Source: UBA1181 sp963648205
GTDB taxonomy: Bacteria; Bacteroidota; Bacteroidia; Bacteroidales; Paludibacteraceae
Direction: 5' to 3'
Length of the DNA stretch: 64,000 nt
NCBI GenBank assembly: GCA_963648205.1
Contig: CAVJCT010000038.1
Coordinates: forward strand, 6,482-70,481
The position numbers were made by a program, and so were the translations under genes. Shown in pieces: positions 52,511 through 59,838 of the stretch. The notes under the pieces were generated by a model. That model was not told where the DNA came from and ran no database searches. It saw only the letters and a program-made list of their open reading frames with translations. Every line of letters begins with the position of its first letter. The stretch's first letter is position 1.

Positions 52511-52657
52511 CTCATTATACATTTCATCTACTGTGATAGTACCGCCGCCACTATCATTCAGTTTATTTGCGGCACTGCTTATGCCAGCCTGCGCCAACAT
52601 AAGTAGTCCCACTGAGATGGCAATCATCATGGCGATATTTCGCTTGACTCTCTGCAT
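52505..52657 (-). CDS. Small exported peptide (50 aa)
   Basis: ATG at 52657 to TAG at 52505 encodes 50 residues. It starts MQRVKRNIAMMIAISVGLLM, a basic then hydrophobic signal-like segment, followed by LAQAGISSA, a possible cleavage site, and the polar tail SGGGTITVDEMYNEE. It begins 13 bp after the stop of the T9SS-type protein gene and ends in a terminator, so it is probably the second gene of that transcript. No family is recognised; the mature peptide would be about 20 residues. Confidence 0.5.
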   Translation of the reverse strand: MQRVKRNIAMMIAISVGLLMLAQAGISSAANKLNDSGGGTITVDEMYNEE

Positions 52658-52669
52658 ATCCCGAAAGTT

Positions 52670-53185
52670 TTATTTTTTAGTGAATTTCAAGTATGATTTC
52701 TCAACCTCGAGCAAGTAAACACCAGATTTCATTGCGCTTGCATCAATATCCGCGCCATTCTCAGTCTTACCCGACTTAACAACGCCACCCTTCAGGTTGT
52801 AGATTGTATAAGCAAACTCACCCTCCAAGTCGGTCTGCAAAGAGAAAACATCCACTACAGGATTAGGATAAACGGCTACCGAAGGAGAAGACGACAAGAC
52901 CTTCTCATCTCCTAAGCCAGAGACCTCGACTGTGGCAAATGTGATCTTATTCACCTTGCTAAGGGCATTAGAAGAGACACTTGCGCCATTTCCCGTAGCA
53001 TCCACCACAATATCATCACCAGAGAAATACATCTTTCCACCGTCATACATTGTATATGCCTGTGTGCCTGTTGTCAGTTCCATAGTCACCTTAGTGGCAG
53101 TTCCTGCATTAACCGCCATAGCAGTCAACATGGCTACCGCGCCACCTAAGATTCTCGCTACTATCTTCTTACTTTTCATATCCAT
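52670..53185 (-). CDS. Small secreted protein with T9SS-type C-terminal sorting domain
   Basis: A 171-aa protein with a signal peptide (about 1-27, AVAMLTAMAVNAG), an approximately 60-residue N-terminal part ending VNKITFATVEVSG, and a C-terminal sorting domain (about 95-171): VAVYPNPVVDVFSLQTDLEG, then YTIYNLKGGVVKSG and MKSGVYLLEVE. That domain directs type IX secretion through the outer membrane. ATG 53185 is chosen over an upstream in-frame ATG at 53221, because the signal peptide follows directly; 53179 is another option. The N-terminal part has no known enzymatic motif. Confidence 0.75.
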   Translation of the reverse strand: MDMKSKKIVARILGGAVAMLTAMAVNAGTATKVTMELTTGTQAYTMYDGGKMYFSGDDIVVDATGNGASVSSNALSKVNKITFATVEVSGLGDEKVLSSSPSVAVYPNPVVDVFSLQTDLEGEFAYTIYNLKGGVVKSGKTENGADIDASAMKSGVYLLEVEKSYLKFTKK

Positions 53186-53378
53186 CAGATTTAAAAAGTT
53201 AATACTTTGTTTACACTGCACTTCCTCTTTTGTGCGTGGTAAAATTATTGATAGCAGAGGGTAAGCGATACTTATTTCAATGAAAGAGATTTATTTCCGT
53301 CAGAATTACCTTTTTTATCGTTTAGTAACGATTTTAGGACGATATTCTTCAGCGAATAACGCATAAAGTACAAAAAGC

Positions 53379-53408
53379 AAGTGCCTTACGGAGATCCGCA
53401 AGGCACTT
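53379..53408 (-). terminator. Terminator of the pectate lyase-like gene
   Basis: AAGTGCCTT...AAGGCACTT arms (53379-53387 and 53400-53408), extended by an inner CGGA/TCCG pairing, form a strong hairpin. On the minus strand it is followed by GCTTTTTG. It lies about 23 bp after the stop codon at 53432. Confidence 0.85.
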
Positions 53409-53431
53409 AAAAAGAGCTATTTTAATGTTCT

Positions 53432-54991
53432 TTATTTAATCACAACCTTCTGAACAGAGTCATTTGTACGTACGACATAGACACCACGAAGCGAACCGTT
53501 CATCCTCGTTACATCACGACCAAGGAGGTCGTAGATGCGGAAGTCGCCCTCGCAGTAGACATAGCCTTCAGCAACATACAAATTATTAATTTGGACATCG
53601 CTCACCTCCGATTCCTCACCAGGAACTGGAATGGCAGGCGTTGAAACCTGACTCAAACCATTCTTGAAGTGATAGCCGAGAGCCTTGTAAGTGCCGTTGG
53701 TCTCAGCGAACCCGTCAGGATTAGGACTACCATCAGCGTTTCTCCATACTGTGTGGAAATCAGTTCCCATCGCAGGGACGCTGAGCGTCATGAACTCCGA
53801 ATCCGTTGGGGTAACCACATCACCAAGTTTCGCACCATTCGTCATAGTGGTCGAACTCTTTGCATAGTAGTATTTGGAGTTGTAGTAGATGGAGTTCGCC
53901 ATAGTGCCAACGAACTTATCGTTAGAGACTTTCAAGCCCGACGCACCGAGACTTGACACCTTGTCTTTGTTATAGTACGAAATGACATAGTCGAATTTCG
54001 TATTGCCATCCGTGCAACGATAAGTCATGAAGTTCGACTTGCCATTGCCACCCACGCCATTGTTGTAGGCGGTGCAGTTTTTCAGGCTTCCCAATTTTGG
54101 GTTGTTATTGTCGGTGAATCCACTATTGAGGTTCTCAAATGCAAGGCAGTTCTCCACTACATGGGCAGAACCAACGCCTGAACCACCGAGTTTGAAGCCG
54201 TTACCATCACAATCGCCGTAGCCCTCGCCAAACTCCGTGAAACCGTTACGGAAGGCGATACAGTTTCTGAGCGTAACAACTCCGATTGGACCCGTTGCTG
54301 ATTTTGCGAACAAATCCCAACCATCGTCCGAGTTGTTGTATGACATACAACCATCAAACACGTTACCCTCACCACAAGTGAGTTTTGCAGCGAATCCGTC
54401 AGCATTCTCCATCGTTGCGTCATCACAGTTGTTCTTCGACGTACAGTTCTTGATAATGTTGTTAGACGGCCATTCCGAGATGGATGAAGCCGATGTACGA
54501 TAACGCGAAAGTTGGAGTCCCGAATCTTGGTTGTCGTTGAACAGCATCATCTCGATGATGTTATTGTTACCAGAAAGCAACATTCCGTTATCGGCAGCCT
54601 TTGTGATTTCAAAGCCGTAGAAACGCCAGTAGTTGCCATCCAGCACTACGCCACGCTTTGAACCGTCGGCAGCACCCTGACCAGAGAAGTTCCATACCAC
54701 CTTGGCATTGTTGTATGGCATAATCGTCTTGTAGCCCGACGACGTGCCATAGTTGTTCTGGTCGATGACAATCGTCTCGCTAAACTTGTAAGTTCCCTCG
54801 AGAAGATAAATTGTACCTCCAGCAGTCACATTAGAGATTGCGTCAACAACACTTGTTGGTGAACTCGCTGTTGAGCCATCGCCACCTCCATTGGGTGAAC
54901 AATAGATGTCCGAAGACATTGCCGAAACACTGGCTACCGTTGAAAAAAGCATAGCAACGGTAGGCACAAAAAATTTTGTGGATCTAAGCAT
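53432..54991 (-). CDS. Secreted pectate lyase-like beta-helix protein (PL9-like) with T9SS-type sorting domain
   Basis: A 519-aa protein with a signal peptide (about 1-24) and a right-handed parallel beta-helix (about 28-380). The region ENADGFAAKL, then NSDDGWDLFAKSATGPI and CDGNGFKLGG matches polysaccharide lyase family 9, with the calcium-binding Asp cluster (DD-x2-D) and a candidate catalytic Lys in GNGFKLGG. The last 60 residues resemble a T9SS sorting domain (YVAEGYVYCEGDFRIYDLLGRDV...GVYVVRT). Expected role: extracellular cleavage of pectate. No SusC/D or other pectin genes lie next to it. Confidence 0.82.
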   Translation of the reverse strand: MLRSTKFFVPTVAMLFSTVASVSAMSSDIYCSPNGGGDGSTASSPTSVVDAISNVTAGGTIYLLEGTYKFSETIVIDQNNYGTSSGYKTIMPYNNAKVVWNFSGQGAADGSKRGVVLDGNYWRFYGFEITKAADNGMLLSGNNNIIEMMLFNDNQDSGLQLSRYRTSASSISEWPSNNIIKNCTSKNNCDDATMENADGFAAKLTCGEGNVFDGCMSYNNSDDGWDLFAKSATGPIGVVTLRNCIAFRNGFTEFGEGYGDCDGNGFKLGGSGVGSAHVVENCLAFENLNSGFTDNNNPKLGSLKNCTAYNNGVGGNGKSNFMTYRCTDGNTKFDYVISYYNKDKVSSLGASGLKVSNDKFVGTMANSIYYNSKYYYAKSSTTMTNGAKLGDVVTPTDSEFMTLSVPAMGTDFHTVWRNADGSPNPDGFAETNGTYKALGYHFKNGLSQVSTPAIPVPGEESEVSDVQINNLYVAEGYVYCEGDFRIYDLLGRDVTRMNGSLRGVYVVRTNDSVQKVVIK

Positions 54992-55026
54992 AAAAATGGT
55001 TTTAGTTAGTAATATGATATAAATGC

Positions 55027-55042
55027 AAGTCTTAAAAGACTT
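55027..55042. repeat. Palindrome in the 5' leader of the pectate lyase-like gene
   Basis: AAGTCTTAAAAGACTT is a perfect 7-bp inverted repeat with a 2-bp centre, placed between the predicted promoter and the start codon. It could be an operator or an RNA hairpin. Confidence 0.45.
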
Positions 55043-55071
55043 TCGTGTTCGTGTAATGGTCTAAACGTCCG

Positions 55072-55101
55072 CAAAAATAAGAATTATTTCAACAATTCAA
55101 A
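55072..55101 (-). promoter_or_regulatory. Promoter of the pectate lyase-like gene
   Basis: On the minus strand TTTG (55101-55098), an 18-bp spacer and TATTTTTG (55079-55072) match the Bacteroidota promoter with a spacer one base short. The predicted leader is about 75 nt. Confidence 0.6.
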
Positions 55102-55151
55102 ACATTACATCAAGAAAAATTACAACTATTTCCATTTTAACATTTTTCGCC

Positions 55152-56276
55152 CTATCTCACCTGATTCGCATAGATTCCTAAAAAGATTTTTTCAATGTCG
55201 CTTCTATCCCCTTCCAAATCCAATGCATCCAAGCCGTTCTTCATATATTCAACAAACTTTTCCTTGTCTTCTTTTGTGTAGAACTCGTTGAAATTCACTG
55301 CGTTATTCAGCAAATCATGGGCAATGAAATTGTTTTTGAAAAGTTTATGATGACCGTTGATTCGCTCGTCGATGATTCGTCCCAACTCCTCAAATTTCTC
55401 CTTTTTCTCCTTCCTGTCGCAATGTTCCAACTCTGCACGAGTGATCGGTGGCGTTACAGACAAGTGAATTTGACCCTTCTTTTGTCTGATACCCGTCAAA
55501 ATACTGTTGAAATCCTCACCTTCACTCTTCTCGTAGCGTAAATGACGAGAGATATACAGCTCTGCCGTTTTGTAGAAATCGCACGGTTCATACTCGTATG
55601 AAATAGAAATCGGTGTGATGTGCAGTTCGTCCAAATTGTCCACAAAGTCTTTTTCGCTACTCAACGAGAACATTTTCAGCACACCAATTTCAGTTTGGTC
55701 AATACCATTTTTCGTTCGTCCATTTCGTTGAGCGATCCAAACAGACTCATCTTGCTCCGTTACGACGTGGCGCATGTAGGCAGAGACTTCCAATGAATTT
55801 CGATAGAAATCGCGTGCATTTCCCCCTCTGATGATTCGGAACATTTTGTTCAATTTGCCGACATTCACCACCATATCACCCTTCATCAAATTACTTCCAA
55901 AAGTGATTTGACAAGTGTCTATGCCATGCTGATAAAGAAGGACATCCAACAACGCAGCATCCAACATAATATCGCGGTGATTGGCAATGAAGATATGGCG
56001 AGTTTTATTGTCTATATTTTCAAAGCCGTCGCTTGTCAAACCGTCTGAGGTCTTCTTCACAATTGCACAAATTGCCATCAACATAACCTGCTCTTGAAAC
56101 TCCTTCACGGTTTTAATCTGAAGCAGACTCTGTTTCACCATCTCCACATCCGCTCCTGGTTGTAAATAATTGACTACTAAAGGGAAATAGGCATCATTCA
56201 CAACCGTTGATATGGCTTGTGGCACCTCCTCATCACGATAAGGGCGAAGCGCATCAAAATCGAAACTTTTATCCAT
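55152..56276 (-). CDS. 1-acyl-sn-glycerol-3-phosphate acyltransferase-like protein
   Basis: A 374-aa acyltransferase of the GPAT/PlsC superfamily. The motif IANHRDIMLDAALLD near residues 93-107 is an NHR-type HX5D variant seen in PlsB-related enzymes; TPISISYEYEPCDF follows and the second half is helical and charged. It probably acylates glycerol-3-phosphate, a lysophospholipid or a related alcohol. It starts 27 bp after the PaaK-like gene on the same strand, which suggests activation of an acid and its transfer to a lipid as linked steps. Confidence 0.75.
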   Translation of the reverse strand: MDKSFDFDALRPYRDEEVPQAISTVVNDAYFPLVVNYLQPGADVEMVKQSLLQIKTVKEFQEQVMLMAICAIVKKTSDGLTSDGFENIDNKTRHIFIANHRDIMLDAALLDVLLYQHGIDTCQITFGSNLMKGDMVVNVGKLNKMFRIIRGGNARDFYRNSLEVSAYMRHVVTEQDESVWIAQRNGRTKNGIDQTEIGVLKMFSLSSEKDFVDNLDELHITPISISYEYEPCDFYKTAELYISRHLRYEKSEGEDFNSILTGIRQKKGQIHLSVTPPITRAELEHCDRKEKKEKFEELGRIIDERINGHHKLFKNNFIAHDLLNNAVNFNEFYTKEDKEKFVEYMKNGLDALDLEGDRSDIEKIFLGIYANQVR

Positions 56277-56303
56277 CTACAATTTGTTTTCTATATTTTC
56301 AAA

Positions 56304-57608
56304 CTAATCTTGACTTCTCAAATCCACGAATTTCATCGGTTTACGTTTGATTTCAGGAAGGACAATCTTCTGAATCTCATCAATATCCTTGAAAATGACA
56401 TCTGGAGCCACACGCAGTCTTGCTCTGAATCTATCCTTCATATCCTTAATCATCTCATCCTTAGGCTCTTTCACACCGATGTAGGTTGTTACGTGATCCA
56501 TACCGATTTCGTTGTTGCTCACCTCCACATAGTAGTTCACCACATAATCCGTATTGTCCAAAACGTCGAAAATAGAGGCAGGATAGAGGGTAGTACCCTT
56601 GAACTTGATCATCTGCTTTTTTCTTCCAATAATCGGACTGATACGCATGGTTGTTCTACCGCAACTGCACTTCTCGTAGTGGAAACGTGCGATGTCTCCT
56701 GTTTTGAAACGGAGCAAAGGCATAGCCTCTACACCCAAGGTCGTTACGACCAACTCGCCTACTTCACCCTCTTTAACTGGCTGATTATTCTCATCCAACA
56801 ATTCGCAAATAATCAATTCGGGATGATGGTGACCACCTTGACCAGCAGAACACTCGCAGAAAGAAGTTCCCATCTCCGTAGAAGCGTAGGTTGAATAGAG
56901 GTCGATGTCCCATTTCTCCTTGATTCTCTTTCCTAAAAGGTTCAAGCTGAAATCGTCGTTTCGAAGATTCTCGCCAATACAAACCGCCTTCTTGATGCTT
57001 GATTTGCGATAGTCGATACCATGTTCCTCCGCATATTTGACAATACGCAAAATAAACGATGGCACACAGATGATGGTGTCAGGATTCAACCGTTGAATCG
57101 TGTCCCATTGCAACTCTGGAATACCATTGCCGACACGAATCAAGCCGCAACCCATCTTACGAATACCCAAACAATAGGCATAGCCCGCCATGAAACGTTT
57201 ATCGAGGGTTGTCATCAACTGATAGACATCGCCTGCTTTACCACCTGCCGTAGCAAAAGAGATGGCTTCATTGTAGGCTAAACGATCCAAATCTTTGTCC
57301 GTGCAAACGAACGTGGTAGGGTCGCTCAACGTACCCGAAGTGGTGATGTAATCTCTGATTTCGGAAGCAGGCACGCAGATGAAATCCTTATTGTATTTCT
57401 GGAGATCCTCCTTTGTAGTAACAGGAATCTGCGTAAGGTCTTCCAACGTTTGAATCTTGGAAATATCAATATTATTTTCCTTGAACATTCGCTGATAGAA
57501 AGGCGATTTTGCCTTCAGATAAGCCAAATGTTCTCTCAATTTCTCTTCTTGAAAAGCCTTAATAACCTCACGAGGTTGAAACTCTATTTCTGGTTCGAAA
57601 CTATTCAT
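56304..57608 (-). CDS. PaaK-like AMP-dependent acyl/aryl-CoA ligase
   Basis: A 434-aa adenylate-forming enzyme of the phenylacetate-CoA ligase family. The P-loop-like TTSGTLSDPTTFV near residue 90, YSTYASTEMGTSF near residue 240, and LRFKTGDIARFHYEKCSCGRTTMRI (containing the D and R that contact AMP/ribose) are typical. It would activate a carboxylic acid with ATP. The substrate could be an aryl or acyl acid. It lies 7 kb from the polyene-like operon, which lacks its own ligase, and next to an acyltransferase. Confidence 0.85.
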   Translation of the reverse strand: MNSFEPEIEFQPREVIKAFQEEKLREHLAYLKAKSPFYQRMFKENNIDISKIQTLEDLTQIPVTTKEDLQKYNKDFICVPASEIRDYITTSGTLSDPTTFVCTDKDLDRLAYNEAISFATAGGKAGDVYQLMTTLDKRFMAGYAYCLGIRKMGCGLIRVGNGIPELQWDTIQRLNPDTIICVPSFILRIVKYAEEHGIDYRKSSIKKAVCIGENLRNDDFSLNLLGKRIKEKWDIDLYSTYASTEMGTSFCECSAGQGGHHHPELIICELLDENNQPVKEGEVGELVVTTLGVEAMPLLRFKTGDIARFHYEKCSCGRTTMRISPIIGRKKQMIKFKGTTLYPASIFDVLDNTDYVVNYYVEVSNNEIGMDHVTTYIGVKEPKDEMIKDMKDRFRARLRVAPDVIFKDIDEIQKIVLPEIKRKPMKFVDLRSQD

Positions 57609-57641
57609 GACTTTGTGTGTTTATTCGTATTAATCAATCTT

Positions 57642-58526
57642 TTACTTCAAAAAATCATTCTTTAACATCCACGTTTTCAAGATGTTATACCATTGAAGGG
57701 TCTCTTCGCTTCTTGTACGAATGAATCCAAATCCATGTCCGCCACAGTTCTGCAGATGAAATTCACAACGAACACCCTGACGAACTAAAGCCTCGTGCAA
57801 GACTACACTGTTTCGATAGTCCACCACATCGTCGTCTTTACAAGCCAGTAAAAATGTGGGAGGCATATCTGTTGGAATATGGTTTTCCAAAGAAAAAAAA
57901 TCTTTTTCTTCTTTGCCATATTTATTGCCGAAAAAATTAGCAATCGATTTTTGATGTGCTATTTTTTCATCTGCCGAAACTACAGGGTAAATAGGACAAA
58001 CGAAATCTGGACGAAGAACCACATCTGCAATGTTAATGCCCCTCTGCGCAAGATAGTTTTCGTGTGTTTCTGCGCCCAACGTAACCAAATGTCCACCTGC
58101 GGAGAAACCGATCGCACCAATCGTTTCTATTCCCCATTCAGAAGCATGCTCATGAATCAACTGCATGGCACGTTGGAAATCCTCAATCATTGCAGGATGA
58201 TGATTTCCTCGGGAAGAGACTCGATAGCGAAGCACAACGGCAGTAACGCCCCAAGAATTGAAAATTTCTGCCACCTCAGAGCCTTCATTATGCAGACCTA
58301 AATGATGATAACTGCCACCAGGACAAATCAACATACAGGTTTTCTGTTTCTGAACGCTGTCTTGAGGGAAGAAAACTCGCATTTCAGGACACATCTCGAG
58401 TACGCTATGTGTATGTTTCCACAGTTTCACCTTCGTGTATTTCCTTGCAGAAAGGGAACACAAAGGAAGACACGACAAAAGCGCGAGAACAAAAATGCGA
58501 GTCAACAATTTCCTCAAATCCACCAC
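57642..58526 (-). CDS. Exported alpha/beta-hydrolase (esterase)
   Basis: A 294-aa hydrolase with a signal peptide (about 1-27, LLSCLPLCSLSA). The oxyanion motif CPGGSYHHLG is followed by the nucleophile elbow GFSAGGHLV, an acid D in ACKDDDVVDYRNS and the catalytic His in NCGGHGFGF. It resembles BD-FAE/lipase-type carbohydrate esterases of Bacteroidota, which often remove acetyl groups from glycans. It follows pepT by 9 bp and precedes the PaaK-like gene by 33 bp on the same strand. Confidence 0.8.
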   Translation of the reverse strand: MVDLRKLLTRIFVLALLSCLPLCSLSARKYTKVKLWKHTHSVLEMCPEMRVFFPQDSVQKQKTCMLICPGGSYHHLGLHNEGSEVAEIFNSWGVTAVVLRYRVSSRGNHHPAMIEDFQRAMQLIHEHASEWGIETIGAIGFSAGGHLVTLGAETHENYLAQRGINIADVVLRPDFVCPIYPVVSADEKIAHQKSIANFFGNKYGKEEKDFFSLENHIPTDMPPTFLLACKDDDVVDYRNSVVLHEALVRQGVRCEFHLQNCGGHGFGFIRTRSEETLQWYNILKTWMLKNDFLK

Positions 58527-58535
58527 GAACAGAAA

Positions 58536-59759
58536 TCAACGATTTGCAACTAAACGGACAATCTCAATCAACATCTCGGAAGCCTTCACCATCGATGGCA
58601 CTGGAACATACTCGTAACAACTATGGAAATTCTCACCACCAGTGAACAGATTAGGACAAGGCAAGCCTTTGAATGAAAGGTTCGCACCATCTGTTCCTCC
58701 ACGGATAGGTTGAACTTTCGGGGTTACACCGACGTTCTCGATCGCTTGTTTAGCAATATCGACCACATGCATAACAGGTTTTATCTTCTCCAACATGTTA
58801 TGATACTGATCTTTTATGTTGATTTCAACCTTTGCGTCTTTGTATGCTGCGCAGACTTCGTTGACGACACGCTTCAAAGTCTCCTTTTTCTCTTCAAACT
58901 TAGCTGCGTCATGGTCTCTGATGATAAATTTCAGTTGCGCCTGTTCCACATTTCCTTCGAAAGAGGTAAGATGAATAAATCCCTCGTAACCCTCTGTGTT
59001 CTCGGGAGTTTGGTTTTGTGGCAAAGTCGACACAATCTGCGAAGCCACTCTCGAAGCATTCACCATCTTATTCTTCGCAGAACCAGGATGAACATTTCTT
59101 CCGTAGATGACAATAGTTGCAGCAGCCGCATTGAAATTCTCATACTCTAACTCTCCGATAGAACCACCGTCGACTGTGTAAGCCCACTCCGCACCGAAAG
59201 ATTGCACATCTAAGAGGTCTGCTCCTCTTCCGATCTCTTCGTCGGGGGTGAAGGCAATACGAATGGCTCCGTGTTCGATTTCGGGATGTTGCAGGTAATA
59301 TTCTGCCATCGTCATAATTTCAGCAATTCCAGCCTTGTCATCTGCGCCCAAAAGGGTGTTTCCATCCGTTACGATGAGTTCTTGTCCTTCGTAGTTCTTC
59401 AGTTCGGGAAACTGTGAAGCAGACAGAACCTTTCCACTTTCTGCGCTTAGCAAGATATCAGCACCTGTGTATTTCTCAACCCGTGCCTTCACGTTGTTGC
59501 CAGAAGCATCCGGACTGGTATCCAAATGGGATATGAAGCCTATTGTCGGAATTTTCTTTGTTGAAGTAGAAGGAATAGTAGCAGTAACATATCCGTTATT
59601 GTCCACCACAACATTCAGTGCACCCATCTCTTCCAAATCAGTCTTCAAGGCATTAGCCAAAACGAACTGACCGTTGGTGGTAGGCGATTTGGTTTGCGTT
59701 TCATCCGAGGTCGTTTCACATCCCACATAACGCAAAAAACGTATTACAATAGATTCCAT
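58536..59759 (-). CDS. pepT: Peptidase T (tripeptide aminopeptidase)
   Basis: A 407-aa zinc peptidase of the M20 family that removes N-terminal residues from tripeptides. Metal and catalytic residues sit in ISHLDTSPD, LGADDKAG and TPDEEIGRGAD, and the C-terminal RGGTDGANLSFKGLPCPNLFTGG is characteristic. ATG 59759 (MESIVIRFLRYVG) is preferred over the upstream in-frame ATG at 59792, because it gives the family's usual N-terminus and length. It follows topA by 79 bp. Confidence 0.93.
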   Translation of the reverse strand: MESIVIRFLRYVGCETTSDETQTKSPTTNGQFVLANALKTDLEEMGALNVVVDNNGYVTATIPSTSTKKIPTIGFISHLDTSPDASGNNVKARVEKYTGADILLSAESGKVLSASQFPELKNYEGQELIVTDGNTLLGADDKAGIAEIMTMAEYYLQHPEIEHGAIRIAFTPDEEIGRGADLLDVQSFGAEWAYTVDGGSIGELEYENFNAAAATIVIYGRNVHPGSAKNKMVNASRVASQIVSTLPQNQTPENTEGYEGFIHLTSFEGNVEQAQLKFIIRDHDAAKFEEKKETLKRVVNEVCAAYKDAKVEINIKDQYHNMLEKIKPVMHVVDIAKQAIENVGVTPKVQPIRGGTDGANLSFKGLPCPNLFTGGENFHSCYEYVPVPSMVKASEMLIEIVRLVANR

Positions 59760-59838
59760 AACTGTTTTTATATAATAAAAATAGGGTCTCATTTCATAAA
59801 AAACAAGACCATATTTTAAGATTCATTTGATTAGTCAA

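Noticed and set aside
56217..56894. 225-codon plus-strand open frame opposite the PaaK-like ligase
   Set aside because: Antisense shadow; the minus-strand gene has complete AMP-ligase motifs across the same bases.
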